Below are positions 1-9,299 of a DNA stretch of 64,000 nucleotides, in pieces; positions within the stretch are counted from its first letter, which is position 1, and every line of letters starts with the position of its first letter. The translations under genes were made by a program, and so were the position numbers. Source of the stretch: an uncultured Colwellia sp. (GTDB lineage: Bacteria; Pseudomonadota; Gammaproteobacteria; Enterobacterales; Alteromonadaceae); assembly GCA_913062815.1 (NCBI GenBank), contig CAJXWZ010000002.1, forward strand, positions 62,001 to 126,000. The letters are read 5' to 3'. The notes under the pieces were generated by a model that saw nothing but the letters and a program-made list of their open reading frames with translations, searched no databases and had not been told where the DNA came from.

Positions 1-758
1 CAAGCCAGCAAGAGAATACCCACAATGTGGTGAATGCAATTCATCAAGTAAGTGACTCTGTAAGTGTTATTACGCAGAGTACTGCTAGTGCTCATGCCAT
101 TACTAAACAAGCGAGTGCAAATGTTTCACAAGGGCAAGATATTATTAGTGAAACCACAATCGTTATTAATGGAATATCGCAAGAGGTAAATGAATCGGCT
201 ACGGTTATCAATGAATTAGCTGGATTTAGTAATGATATAGGGCAGTTTGTTAACGTCATAAGAGAGATAGCAGATCAAACAAATTTACTGGCACTAAATG
301 CCGCCATTGAAGCCGCTAGAGCCGGTGAACAAGGTCGAGGCTTTGCCGTGGTCGCTGATGAAGTAAGAACCTTAGCCAGTAGAACGCAAGATTCTACCGG
401 CGAAATTCAGCGTATTATAGAACAATTACAACATGGCGCCGAAAAGTCAGTTGAAGTGATGAATCAAGGTGTGGTGCATGCTGAAAATGGTGTCGAAAAA
501 ACACAGCAAGTTGCCTCCACTTTCCTTGAAGTGACGCAAAATGTTGAAGAAATTGTCAAAGGTGCAGAACAAGTATCATGTGCTGTAGAGCAGCAGAGCC
601 AAATGGTCGCTAACATTGAAAATCATACCACAAGTATTGCTAATGGCGCTGATGAAGTGTTGCAAGGAGCGCAAGATGCCGCTCAAGCAGGTAAAGATTT
701 ACTACAACTTGCGGATAACTTGTCGCAACAATTAGCAAAATTTACTTTAGAAAAATAA
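1..758 (+). CDS. Methyl-accepting chemotaxis protein, C-terminal signalling domain (5' partial)
   Basis: Cytoplasmic signalling part of a chemoreceptor that controls the CheA/CheW kinase. The frame is open to the left edge (codons begin at base 3), so sensor domain, membrane segments and HAMP lie outside the window. The conserved hairpin tip is clear ([20 protein letters not shown], then [19 protein letters not shown]), with heptad-repeat helices on both sides. The tail ends in LAKFTLEK and has no NWETF-type CheR/CheB docking pentapeptide. The ligand cannot be deduced. Family assignment is certain. The internal GTG at 27 is not the real start. Confidence 0.95.
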   Translation, partial: SQQENTHNVVNAIHQVSDSVSVITQSTASAHAITKQASANVSQGQDIISETTIVINGISQEVNESATVINELAGFSNDIGQFVNVIREIADQTNLLALNAAIEAARAGEQGRGFAVVADEVRTLASRTQDSTGEIQRIIEQLQHGAEKSVEVMNQGVVHAENGVEKTQQVASTFLEVTQNVEEIVKGAEQVSCAVEQQSQMVANIENHTTSIANGADEVLQGAQDAAQAGKDLLQLADNLSQQLAKFTLEK

Positions 759-820
759 AAACTGACGTATACTGCTGCAAACGTATTTATTGTTAAGATT
801 TTTACCCTTTGACTTTTGAA

Positions 821-2149
821 ATGAAAAATTTAGTGATTAGCAATGCAGACATTGAAGTATTCTTTACTCCTGCGCAATATAAGCAACAATTATTGTCGTT
901 AATTGCTAATGCTCGCCAGCGTATTTATCTCACCGCACTTTATGTGCAAGATGATGATGCTGGTAGAGAAATTTTGCATGCACTTTATCAAGCTAAAGCT
1001 AAAACTCCGGCACTAGATATTAAGGTTTTTGTTGATTTTCATCGTGGCCAACGGGGATTAATTGGTGAAAAAGAAAGTTTAGGTAATCGCGCTTTATATC
1101 TAGCATTAGCGCAACAGTATCAACAAAAAATAGCCATTTACGGTATTGGTGTTAAGCGCAAAGAATTGTTTGGCGTATTGCACTTAAAAGGCATGGTATT
1201 TGACGATGTACTTTTTTATACGGGCGCAAGCATTAATGATATTTATATGCAGCAAGGTAGTAGGTACCGCTTAGATAGATATTATCAAATCAATAACTCG
1301 GTGCTTACCAGTAGTTTTTGTCATTACTTAACCAATACTTTTGTGAAATCACAATTAGCTCCACTGCTCAATGAAGTTGAATTACCCAGTCCTGTTCAAC
1401 AAAAGCGAAACATCATAGCGTTAAAATCGTTACTGAAAAAAACGCAATATCAAATATTTGCACCAAGTAATGAGCAAAAATCAACGGTCATTGACAAGCC
1501 AATATCTATAATACCGTTAATTGGCTATGGCCGTCGTAAAAATAACTTAAATAAAGTGATTCGGAAAACCATAAGAAGTAGCCAGCAAAAATTAACGGTG
1601 TTTACCCCATATTTCAATTTACCACCTGTGCTAGCCCGTGATGTGGTTAATGCTTTGAAACGTGGTGTTCATATTACCTTGGTGGTTGGTGATAAAACGG
1701 CAAATGACTTTTATATTGCGGATGAGAGTGCTTTTAGTACTATTGGTATAGTGCCTTACATCTATGAAATGTTGCTAAAACGCTTTGTTAAACGTTATCA
1801 AAACTTTATCGACAAAGGCTTGTTAAATATACATTTGTGGCAACATGAAAATAATAGTTTTCACCTAAAAGGTATCATTAGTGATGACCGCTATCATTTA
1901 TTGACTGGCAGTAATTTAAATCCAAGAGCGTGGGCACTAGATTTAGAGAACGGTATGTTGCTAGATGATCCTTCAGAAGAGTTGATGGTAAAAGTTGCTC
2001 CTGAATTGATTGAAATTATGGAGCACACCCGAAAAATAAATCATTTTAGCGAACTTAATTCGGTAAGTGATTACCCAGATAAACCGAAAAAACTCTTAAA
2101 TAAGATACGCCTCACCCAAATAGACCGAATTTTGAAGCGATTTTTGTAG
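821..2149 (+). CDS. pssA: CDP-diacylglycerol--serine O-phosphatidyltransferase (PLD superfamily)
   Basis: Makes phosphatidylserine from CDP-diacylglycerol and L-serine, the committed step to phosphatidylethanolamine; in enterobacteria the enzyme is peripheral to the inner membrane. Two HKD motifs of the phospholipase D superfamily are present: HLKGMVFDD near residue 121 and HLKGIISDD near residue 350, each as HxKxxxxD. The 442-residue length fits the E. coli-type enzyme (about 450). I chose the ATG at 821; an in-frame TTG at 809 would add four residues. Neither has a convincing Shine-Dalgarno. The gene converges on the next one with a 12-bp gap. Confidence 0.93.
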   Translation: MKNLVISNADIEVFFTPAQYKQQLLSLIANARQRIYLTALYVQDDDAGREILHALYQAKAKTPALDIKVFVDFHRGQRGLIGEKESLGNRALYLALAQQYQQKIAIYGIGVKRKELFGVLHLKGMVFDDVLFYTGASINDIYMQQGSRYRLDRYYQINNSVLTSSFCHYLTNTFVKSQLAPLLNEVELPSPVQQKRNIIALKSLLKKTQYQIFAPSNEQKSTVIDKPISIIPLIGYGRRKNNLNKVIRKTIRSSQQKLTVFTPYFNLPPVLARDVVNALKRGVHITLVVGDKTANDFYIADESAFSTIGIVPYIYEMLLKRFVKRYQNFIDKGLLNIHLWQHENNSFHLKGIISDDRYHLLTGSNLNPRAWALDLENGMLLDDPSEELMVKVAPELIEIMEHTRKINHFSELNSVSDYPDKPKKLLNKIRLTQIDRILKRFL

Positions 2150-2161
2150 TGTGTATAGCAT

Positions 2162-3727
2162 TTAAAAAGACTGCTTTGCTTCTACCCTAATTTCAAAGTT
2201 ATCAATGTCAGGGTTATCACTTTGTGGCAAAGCGAAATCTACATGAATAACTTGATGATTGCCTGATGAATGTGGTGAGTATAATCGCGCACCAATACCT
2301 AGTGAGTATAGCCAACCATCTTCAAAATTCTCTTTCATACCTTGTGTTTGAATAGTACCAAAAGTTCTGCCAGTGTCGATAAAGGCTGCGCCAGCAAGAT
2401 CAAATAGTTTAAATAAGTTTATATAGGGGTAGTAGCGAATCTCACTGGAAAACTTTACACTGTGCTCGCCATGCTGATATTGCAATGGAAAACCTCTCAG
2501 TCCTGTATTCCCGCCCATTGTCACGGGTTTATCCAAATATTGATTCCGACTTAGCACATTTATGTTGTTTAGGTAAAACCCCCAGTTCTCATCAATATTA
2601 TAGAAATATTCAGTATTCATCTTAAATAATATTCTATGATCTTGCTGTTTATAAATATCGCTACTGATATTTATATTCATCAGTACGAGAGCATCATCAT
2701 GAAGCTCAAAACCTTTATGGATATTAGCCGTTAGTAAGGCCCAAACGCTATTTTCCTTACTACCGTCACTAAAGCCAATGTTGGTGTTAAATTGCCAGCC
2801 GTGATTAAAGTCTTCTGTTTGAGTGATTAAGTGAATATTGGTGAGTTTTTTAAAATCTTTTTCTTGGTATTCCATACCTATCCAAGGGTAAATAAAATCT
2901 CGATCTTGAGGAAGAAAAATGGAATGAGGGTTGTTACTACCATCAGTAGTATAAGAAAAATTATGTAGATCTTGAGTAATACCGACACGGTAACGAAATA
3001 ACTCATTGTCATTATTATAATTTAACCAAGCGTACTGGGCCGTTTTATAGCTAATATCATGGGAGTAAATTGCTAATTCACTATCATTTTGATAGAGGGT
3101 GTCATTACGTTTAGTTTCGTTGAAGCCGCTAAGATAAGCATGTTCTGTGTGAAAACTAGCAAAGTGCTTGTGTATAAACAGAGACTGTTGTGTGCCATCA
3201 TCGTTATCGGCAAAGCGCAATTTTAAATCGATATTTTGCTTTCGAAACAACGGAATAGTACTTTTAATACTGTAACCTTTTCGTTGTGAATTTTTGTAAG
3301 TTGCGACTTCTGCATCAAGTCCTAAGCCAAGTAAATTTCTCTCTTTAATACCAAAACTAAAAGTACTCTCACCTCCTTGTCGCCCAAAGCTAATAGTTGG
3401 CATTAATGACCAATTATCCCATGTGGTTATTGTGATGTTTTCTCGTTGCTCGTCTCGGATTACTTTAGCATCACGTAAATATTTCCGACCTCGTAAATAT
3501 CGCTCTAACTCAGCCATGTCAGCATTATTTTTGCTGCATCTTTCGAGAAAAAACGTAGCTTCGTCTTTAAGGGTCAATTCTTTTGTATCAACATGGATAG
3601 CGTTTGCCCATCTATGTATAAAGATAAAACCAGGTTCATTTTCGTCAAAAATTGTTTGTGGTTTAAAGGTTACTTTTGGCTGAGTTATATCGCAACTTTG
3701 TGCGTGGGCGTATTTAGTCAGTACCAT
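2162..3727 (-). CDS. Omp85-superfamily outer membrane protein with one POTRA-like domain
   Basis: Predicted outer-membrane barrel of the BamA/TamA/D15 superfamily. The N-terminal ~100 residues look like a single POTRA-like unit (ELERYLRGRKYLRDAKVI). The rest alternates beta strands and carries the LRGF signature (GGNTGLRGFPLQYQHGE) typical of the lid loop in Omp85 barrels, ending in a C-terminal Phe. It is too short and has too few POTRA units to be BamA or TamA; the function is unknown. From the ATG at 3727 the N-terminus is MVLTKYAHAQS, only the end of a signal peptide. The frame stays open upstream and would supply a full signal peptide from an ATT at 3802 (see findings). It lies 126 bp downstream of the amidohydrolase on the same strand and may be co-transcribed. 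Confidence 0.8.
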   Translation of the reverse strand: MVLTKYAHAQSCDITQPKVTFKPQTIFDENEPGFIFIHRWANAIHVDTKELTLKDEATFFLERCSKNNADMAELERYLRGRKYLRDAKVIRDEQRENITITTWDNWSLMPTISFGRQGGESTFSFGIKERNLLGLGLDAEVATYKNSQRKGYSIKSTIPLFRKQNIDLKLRFADNDDGTQQSLFIHKHFASFHTEHAYLSGFNETKRNDTLYQNDSELAIYSHDISYKTAQYAWLNYNNDNELFRYRVGITQDLHNFSYTTDGSNNPHSIFLPQDRDFIYPWIGMEYQEKDFKKLTNIHLITQTEDFNHGWQFNTNIGFSDGSKENSVWALLTANIHKGFELHDDALVLMNINISSDIYKQQDHRILFKMNTEYFYNIDENWGFYLNNINVLSRNQYLDKPVTMGGNTGLRGFPLQYQHGEHSVKFSSEIRYYPYINLFKLFDLAGAAFIDTGRTFGTIQTQGMKENFEDGWLYSLGIGARLYSPHSSGNHQVIHVDFALPQSDNPDIDNFEIRVEAKQSF

Positions 3728-3853
3728 TAAATTACTAAGTAGTAATAGAGTACTGACAGTTAAAACAGTAGAAGAAACTAAACAACGACGGATGGAAATA
3801 ATGAAAACCTTAAGGTGAAAGTTATAATGTAAAGATAGTCTTTAATGACGTCT

Positions 3854-5413
3854 TTATTTAGCTTTAGCGCTTGCTACTAAGGCTCTAACATCAGCTAATA
3901 GTGCTTTAGCATCATAAATAATGCCATCTTTTATTGTATAATTTACCCCGCCCACACGAGTCGGCTTATTGTCATCACCTAAGCGAAAGTGACCAGTACC
4001 ATAAAGCACTTTTAAATTACGTAATGGGTTTTCACCGACAATAACGAGATCTGCTTTTTTGCCAACACGAATAGAGCCAATATCATTTTCCATACCAAGC
4101 GCTTCAGCGCCATTAATCGTGGCCGATTGAATGACTTCTAAAGCATTAAAGCCAGCTTCTCGTAGTAGCTCTAGTTCACGAATATAGCTAAAGCCATAAA
4201 TTTTAAAAATATAGCCTGAGTCAGAGCCAGCGGTGACACGACCGCCATGGTTTTTATAATCATTAAGAAAACTCATCCATAGTTGGTAGTTCTTTTTCCA
4301 TGCTATTTCGTCATCGGTTGTCCAGTCAAACCAGTAAGAGCCATGAGCATAACGATTCGGTTGGAAGAAGTTCCACAGAGTAGGTAAGGTATATTCTTTG
4401 TGCCAGTCAGCGTTCATATCACGCATTAAATCACGACTTGCTTCATAAATAGTTAAGGTAGGGTCTAAGGTAAAATCTAGGGTTAATAATTCATCGCGAA
4501 CTTGCTGCCATTTTTCGCTGCCTTGTTTGGCAGCTTGTAGCCATAAACGACCGGCTTCGCCAAATCTATCTTGCTCATTATTATAGTTATAATCAGCTGA
4601 ATAATTTTGAATGTGCTGGTGCTCAAATAAGGCTTCAGGCAACCCATACCAATGTTCCATTGTGGTTAAACCTAAGCGTGCAGAATCAATGACATTCATG
4701 TTGGTGACGTCAAGTTGTGCATGATGCATCATGCTGCCTAAGCCTTGTTTTTTAGCTTCTGTTAGTGCCGCTTGCATTATTTCAGGCGATGCGCCAAAAA
4801 ACTTAATACCTTTTGCGCCTTTTTTGGCAATTGATTTTACCCAATGCTTAGCTTGTTTAACAGTGGTGATAGGCTCATCCCTTCCTAGGCCAAAACCAAA
4901 GTAAGGCACAATTCGAGGCGCAGTTATGGTGTTTTTATTGCTGCGCTTAACATGGTCGATAACCCAAGGAATGCCATTAAAGCTGCCTGGTTCGCGTACA
5001 GTGGTGATACCGTGAGCCAGCCATAATTTAAATACGTATTCAGCAGGAATGTTATCGGCGCTACCGCCGATATGACCATGCATATCAATAAAGCCGGGTA
5101 AGACATATTGACCTTCAATATCAATTTCCATGTCTCCTTTGTTAGCTATAGGGCGCTGTGCTTTTATCGGCACCCCAGGATTTCCAACACTAACAATGCG
5201 AGTGATACGATCATTTTCAATTACGATATCCATAGGGCCACGTGCTGGCGCGCCTTCTCCCGTTATTAAAATACCCCCACGTAAGATTAAACGCTTGTAA
5301 GGGCCTTTACCTTCAGTACGTTGCGGCGCACTTTTATCTCCTTTGGCAAATGCTAATTCTGCAGGAACAATGAAAGAAAGGATTAGCAAGATTAAAAGTA
5401 GGGAATATTTCAT
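3854..5413 (-). CDS. Exported amidohydrolase (imidazolonepropionase-like)
   Basis: Metal-dependent hydrolase of the amidohydrolase superfamily, probably periplasmic. Signal peptide MKYSLLLILLILSFIVPAEL with cleavage after AFA. The HxH metal site is GFIDMHGHIGG (His112 and His114). A lysine in KGIKFFG fits the bridging position, HHAQLD and TMEHWYG supply further His ligands, and TAGSDSGY supplies the catalytic Asp. The C-terminus has the usual composite-domain segment GSIRVGKKADLVIVGENPL. The substrate is unknown; exported relatives act on dipeptides or cyclic amides. The start is ATG 5413 because it begins the signal peptide; an upstream in-frame ATG at 5458 would add 15 residues. Confidence 0.9.
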   Translation of the reverse strand: MKYSLLLILLILSFIVPAELAFAKGDKSAPQRTEGKGPYKRLILRGGILITGEGAPARGPMDIVIENDRITRIVSVGNPGVPIKAQRPIANKGDMEIDIEGQYVLPGFIDMHGHIGGSADNIPAEYVFKLWLAHGITTVREPGSFNGIPWVIDHVKRSNKNTITAPRIVPYFGFGLGRDEPITTVKQAKHWVKSIAKKGAKGIKFFGASPEIMQAALTEAKKQGLGSMMHHAQLDVTNMNVIDSARLGLTTMEHWYGLPEALFEHQHIQNYSADYNYNNEQDRFGEAGRLWLQAAKQGSEKWQQVRDELLTLDFTLDPTLTIYEASRDLMRDMNADWHKEYTLPTLWNFFQPNRYAHGSYWFDWTTDDEIAWKKNYQLWMSFLNDYKNHGGRVTAGSDSGYIFKIYGFSYIRELELLREAGFNALEVIQSATINGAEALGMENDIGSIRVGKKADLVIVGENPLRNLKVLYGTGHFRLGDDNKPTRVGGVNYTIKDGIIYDAKALLADVRALVASAKAK

Positions 5414-5511
5414 TAGAATTTCTTTTATGTTTGTAAAAAGTAAACTGATTTTTATCAAAACTAAAGTTACTATAACGGCAATGCGCTGATAAAAATAGAG
5501 ATAAATACGTT

Positions 5512-5907
5512 ATGTTTACAGAAAAATTGATGCCGCGTTTTAGCGACACTGATGCACTTGGCCACATTAATAATACCAAAGTCCCGATATGGTTTGAGGG
5601 AGCAAGAGAACCAATATTCAAGCTTTTTATTCCCGATTTAGACCCTAAAAAATGGCAACTTATTATTGCTAAAATTGAAGTCTCTTACCACGGACAATTA
5701 TTCTATGGACAGAAGGTGGAAGTAAGAACCTATGTTAGCCGTATAGGTGGAGCATCATTTGATGTCTATCAAGAGTTGTGGCAGCACGGAGAAAAGTGTG
5801 TTTCTGGCACTGCAGCTATGGTAAATTTTGATTATACAAACCAAAAGTCTCAAAAAATATCAGACGATATTCGTGTTGAATTAGCGAAGCACTTATATAC
5901 AGAGTAA
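5512..5907 (+). CDS. Acyl-CoA thioesterase, 4HBT/YbgC-like hotdog fold
   Basis: 131-residue single hotdog domain. The N-terminal motif FSDTDALGHINN is the 4-hydroxybenzoyl-CoA thioesterase signature, with the Asp that activates water and the following GHINN. The second half has the hotdog strand region VEVRTYVSRIGGASFDVYQE. Enzymes of this family hydrolyse short or aromatic acyl-CoA thioesters in the cytoplasm. It diverges from the amidohydrolase start by about 100 bp, with no obvious functional link. Substrate unknown. Confidence 0.88.
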   Translation: MFTEKLMPRFSDTDALGHINNTKVPIWFEGAREPIFKLFIPDLDPKKWQLIIAKIEVSYHGQLFYGQKVEVRTYVSRIGGASFDVYQELWQHGEKCVSGTAAMVNFDYTNQKSQKISDDIRVELAKHLYTE

Positions 5908-6230
5908 GCGGTAGAGCATAAAAATAGAATGATGTAAGTTGGTATTGGTTAAAGCTCGTTTTGATTATTAATCCAATCCAGCGCGCTTTTTACTGACTTA
6001 CATTATTACTACATAGCTACAATTTATAGCTGATAATTTTATCTTGACCGCTTTGTTATTTTATAAAAATCAAGTAGCTAAAAATAAATACCTTTTAATC
6101 TAAAAAATCACTCGAATTTGATCGAGTCTCCCTATAGAATTACTCTCTTAATTAAATTTTTAAATTCTAAAATAAACAGCTTATTTAGCGTTCGACTTGT
6201 TTTAGAAATGCACAATCAATAGGATTTTTC
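5908..6230. other. Intergenic region upstream of ssb with a long imperfect inverted repeat
   Basis: 323 bp with no credible gene. Bases 5928-5939 and 5996-6007 form an 11-of-12 inverted repeat (AATGATGTAAGT / ACTTACATTATT) around a 56-base loop. It may end the thioesterase transcript but lacks a T-run. The rest is AT-rich and presumably carries the ssb promoter. No LexA-type CTGT-N8-ACAG site was seen. Confidence 0.4.
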
Positions 6231-6917
6231 ATGGCAGGTGTAAATAAAGTAATAATTGTAGGTAACTTAGGTAAAGATCCTGAGGTACGTTTTATGCCAA
6301 ATGGCGGCGCAGTAGCTAACATTACTGTTGCAACGTCTGATACATGGAAAGACAAGCAATCAGGTGAACAGAAAGAAAAAACTGAGTGGCACCGGGTAGT
6401 AATGTTTGGCAAGTTAGCTGAAATTGCTGGTGAGTATTTAAAGAAAGGCTCAAAAGTATATCTAGAAGGTTCATTGCAAACGCGTAAGTGGACTAATCAG
6501 CAAGGTCAAGATCAATATACTACTGAGATTGTGTTACAAGGTTTTAATGGCGTAATGCAAATGTTAGACGGTAAGTCATCTGGACAAGGTGGTTTCCAAG
6601 GTCAACAGCAAGGTGGTTTCCAAGGTCAACAACAAGCGGCACCTCAAGCACAAAGTGGTTTCCAAGGTCAGCAGCAAGGTGGTTTTTCTCAACAAGGCCA
6701 ACAACAGCAAGCACCTCAACAAGCCTATAGTAAACCAGCACAGCAAAGCGGTGGCTTTCAACAACCAGCCGCTCAACAATCAGCAGGTCAACAACAAGGT
6801 GGTTATGCGCAACAAGGCCAACAACAAGGTGGCTTTGCTCAACAAGGTCAACAACAAGCACCTAAAGTAAACCCGCAAGAGCCATCAATTGATTTTGATG
6901 ATGATATACCGTTTTAG
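6231..6917 (+). CDS. ssb: Single-stranded DNA-binding protein
   Basis: Binds single-stranded DNA in replication, recombination and repair. The OB fold covers residues 1-115 ([52 protein letters not shown]). The last residues, DFDDDIPF, are the acidic tail that docks partner proteins. Between them lies a linker of about 100 residues made almost only of Gln, Gly and a few aromatic residues, with repeats of the type QGGFQGQQ. At 228 aa it is longer than E. coli SSB (178), entirely because of this linker. A Shine-Dalgarno AGGA lies 6 bp before the ATG. Confidence 0.97.
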   Translation: MAGVNKVIIVGNLGKDPEVRFMPNGGAVANITVATSDTWKDKQSGEQKEKTEWHRVVMFGKLAEIAGEYLKKGSKVYLEGSLQTRKWTNQQGQDQYTTEIVLQGFNGVMQMLDGKSSGQGGFQGQQQGGFQGQQQAAPQAQSGFQGQQQGGFSQQGQQQQAPQQAYSKPAQQSGGFQQPAAQQSAGQQQGGYAQQGQQQGGFAQQGQQQAPKVNPQEPSIDFDDDIPF

Positions 6918-6953
6918 TTTCCCAAAAAATAAATTGTAAAGCTTAAATCAAAT

Positions 6954-6981
6954 AAAACCCTGTTAATTCAGGGTTTTTTTT
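6954..6981 (+). terminator. Rho-independent terminator of ssb
   Basis: Stem AAAACCCTG / CAGGGTTTT with a 6-base loop, followed by a T-run, 36 bp after the ssb stop codon. Confidence 0.9.
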
Positions 6982-7124
6982 CGTTGAAAGTTCAGTGTTA
7001 TCATTATCCATTATTTTTTAGTCGCCATTCTTGATTCGCAATAATTAAAATTTAACCTATACTGACAGTTACTCTTTGCTACATAGTAAATATGCATAGA
7101 TGCCAAGCCTACTTTAAAGGAATA

Positions 7125-7316
7125 ATGAAAATGGAATTTAATACTCCCCAAGCGATCCGAGAAATCAAGTTATCTAAAAAAAATAACGTGACAATTAACG
7201 GTAAAAGACAATGCAAATTGCAAGCAATGTCATTTGCTTTTAATTATCATAAACTGGATGTTAAAGAAACTATCAATGAATTACAGATAAAAGGTGTCAT
7301 TCCTGTGGGTGGATAG
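7125..7316 (+). CDS. Small hypothetical protein (63 aa)
   Basis: Short basic protein beginning MKMEFNTPQAIREIKLSKKN and ending in a helix and turn (KETINELQIKGVIPVGG). No family recognised. A Shine-Dalgarno AAAGGA (7116-7121) precedes two possible starts, ATG 7125 (3-bp spacing) and ATG 7131 (9 bp); the ATG at 7092 is upstream of it and unlikely. The gene stands alone behind the ssb terminator. The alternation of short helices and a final strand would suit a small DNA- or protein-binding domain, but this is a guess. Confidence 0.6.
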   Translation: MKMEFNTPQAIREIKLSKKNNVTINGKRQCKLQAMSFAFNYHKLDVKETINELQIKGVIPVGG

Positions 7317-7361
7317 TGTTATTAAAATGAACTTTTGAATGAGAAAATGGTGGTTTAATCT

Positions 7362-7838
7362 TTACTCAACAAAAATTTGCATTTCTTCACCAATCTGTTT
7401 ACGCATATCCATCAATTTTATTGCACTGGCATGTTGCACTTTATCAGCATCTGTTTCAGGTACCCACTGCGGTACTTGCTCAGATTGACCATTTTGATCA
7501 ACCGCTACCATAATTACAATGCAATGTGTCGTTAAACGGCGGTTAAGTGATTTAGGATCACAAGCATTTACTTCTAAGGCAATATGCATTGATGATTTTC
7601 CTGTATAAATAACTTTGGCTTCCACTTCAACGAGGCTTCCTACATGTATAGGTGCGACAAAACGAATACCACCAGCATAGGCTGTTACACAATATCGACC
7701 ACTCCAACCAGCGGCACAAGCATAAGCGGCTAAATCTATCCATTTCATCACAGCGCCGCCATGTACCTTGCCTCCAAAATTAACATCTTGTGGCTCGGCT
7801 AAAAATCTAAGGGTTATATCTCGCTGTGGACTATTCAT
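7362..7838 (-). CDS. Acyl-CoA thioesterase, YciA/BACH-type hotdog
   Basis: 158 aa with the acyl-CoA hydrolase motif NFGGKVHGGAVMKWIDLAAY (Asn20, His26 and Asp35 at the expected catalytic positions) and a second hotdog segment GIRFVAPIHVGSLVEVEAKV. Hydrolyses acyl-CoA thioesters in the cytoplasm, with broad chain-length range in known YciA enzymes. It is the second thioesterase in this part of the window but is unrelated in sequence to the one at 5.5 kb. It diverges from the GGDEF gene over a 162-bp gap. Confidence 0.9.
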   Translation of the reverse strand: MNSPQRDITLRFLAEPQDVNFGGKVHGGAVMKWIDLAAYACAAGWSGRYCVTAYAGGIRFVAPIHVGSLVEVEAKVIYTGKSSMHIALEVNACDPKSLNRRLTTHCIVIMVAVDQNGQSEQVPQWVPETDADKVQHASAIKLMDMRKQIGEEMQIFVE

Positions 7839-8000
7839 TATCTGCTCATTTACGGCTGTTGTTACAAAGAATTTACCCCCTTAAATACCATTTAGCAAAT
7901 AATTAAAATGTCACTTTATTAGTCTTTTAGAATAGATGATGGCTTGTATGAAATTTAAGCTATAGTTAATTGATGTGGTATTGATAAATTTGATGTATAG

Positions 8001-9206
8001 ATGGAAGGATTAGATGTTAGAACTTTAGCATTGACGAATTTGCTATTAGGTTTGTTTCTTGGAATTAGTTCTTTCGTTTTCGCCCGTATGCACCCGTCAT
8101 TTCGTGGTTTCCGATCGTTAGGTTATAGTTATTTTCTTTTATCATTTGGTTTTGTCTTACTAGGTTTACGACAATACATTGCTGATTCATTATCTATTAT
8201 TGTTGCTAACTTTGTCATCGTTTTTGGTTTTAGTTTGCTGATTTTAGGTATATTAAGGTTTTTAAAATGTGACAAACATGTTTTTGAGAAAATCTATCCT
8301 GTCTTATTAGTGGTTATGTTAATTTCCTTTGTCTATTTCACCTATGTTCAAAACAATGTCAACGCTCGAATGATTATCGCCAGTGCCATTCTTGCAGGCC
8401 TCTCTTGCTATGCAGGTTATAAAGTTATTACTAATGAAAACCGAAAAATGTTTACGTTTACACGCTTATTAGGTTTTTCTTTTTTCTGCTGTACTTTTAT
8501 ATTAATTTTACGTGTTTATTTTGCTCTAGTAGGACCCAATGTCGAAAACTTTATGGAAGCAGGAGGGATACATGCAATGTCATTAATTTCATTGCAGTTT
8601 GTCACAATCACTAGTTGTTTTGCATTAACCATTAGTGCTAGCCAGCAATTAGCCCAAAAGCTTGCAGTTCAAGCAACAATTGACTCACTGACAAATATTT
8701 ACAACCGACGTGCTTTTGATGAATTTGCTCAAAAAAGTGTTATGCGCGCGCAACGAGAACAAAGCCCTATTTCGATTATTTTGATGGACATTGATTTATT
8801 TAAGCAAGTCAATGATAAGTATGGTCATCAAGTAGGAGACAAAGTGTTACAAGAATTCAGTGCTAGACTAAAAAATAGTTTACGACAATATGATATTTTA
8901 GCGAGATATGGTGGTGAAGAATTCACTTTGCTATTACCCGACACTAGTACAAAAACAGCCATGATAATTGCGGAAAAGCTGCGTGATACTATCGCACAAC
9001 CAGTATTCTACCTTGAAGGCGAGAAACAATTATCTGTTACTGCAAGTTTTGGTGTCGCAACGAATAAAGGTGAGAGTATTGATTGGCAGCAATTAATTTC
9101 ATTTGCTGATCAAGCCCTCTATCAGGCCAAAGCAAGTGGGCGAAATTGCGTTAAACTCCATAGTGCCGAGGTACATGTTATGACCAATATTGAAAAGCAG
9201 CATTAA
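8001..9206 (+). CDS. Membrane-bound diguanylate cyclase (GGDEF)
   Basis: Makes cyclic di-GMP from two GTP. Residues 1-215 form about seven hydrophobic segments (for example LLLGLFLGISSFVFA and FVIVFGFSLLILGIL), an integral-membrane sensor of MASE type whose class I cannot name. A GGDEF domain follows (DSLTNIYNRRAFDEF, ILMDIDLFKQVNDKYGH), with the active-site motif as GGEEF near residue 304. The inhibitory I-site RxxD is present as RQYD, five residues before it, so product inhibition is expected. There is no EAL domain. The start ATG at 8001 has only a weak ribosome-binding site. Confidence 0.92.
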   Translation: MEGLDVRTLALTNLLLGLFLGISSFVFARMHPSFRGFRSLGYSYFLLSFGFVLLGLRQYIADSLSIIVANFVIVFGFSLLILGILRFLKCDKHVFEKIYPVLLVVMLISFVYFTYVQNNVNARMIIASAILAGLSCYAGYKVITNENRKMFTFTRLLGFSFFCCTFILILRVYFALVGPNVENFMEAGGIHAMSLISLQFVTITSCFALTISASQQLAQKLAVQATIDSLTNIYNRRAFDEFAQKSVMRAQREQSPISIILMDIDLFKQVNDKYGHQVGDKVLQEFSARLKNSLRQYDILARYGGEEFTLLLPDTSTKTAMIIAEKLRDTIAQPVFYLEGEKQLSVTASFGVATNKGESIDWQQLISFADQALYQAKASGRNCVKLHSAEVHVMTNIEKQH

Positions 9207-9299
9207 GCTAACATGGCTGTATCTTTACTTAATCTTTACAGCACTTCATCGCATTTCATCTTATAATTTTTGCTATTAATAATTTAAGATGAGCCAGTT

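Noticed and set aside
6544..6861. Open frames on both strands across the ssb linker
   Set aside because: They are shadows of the low-complexity Gln/Gly repeat and have no independent support.
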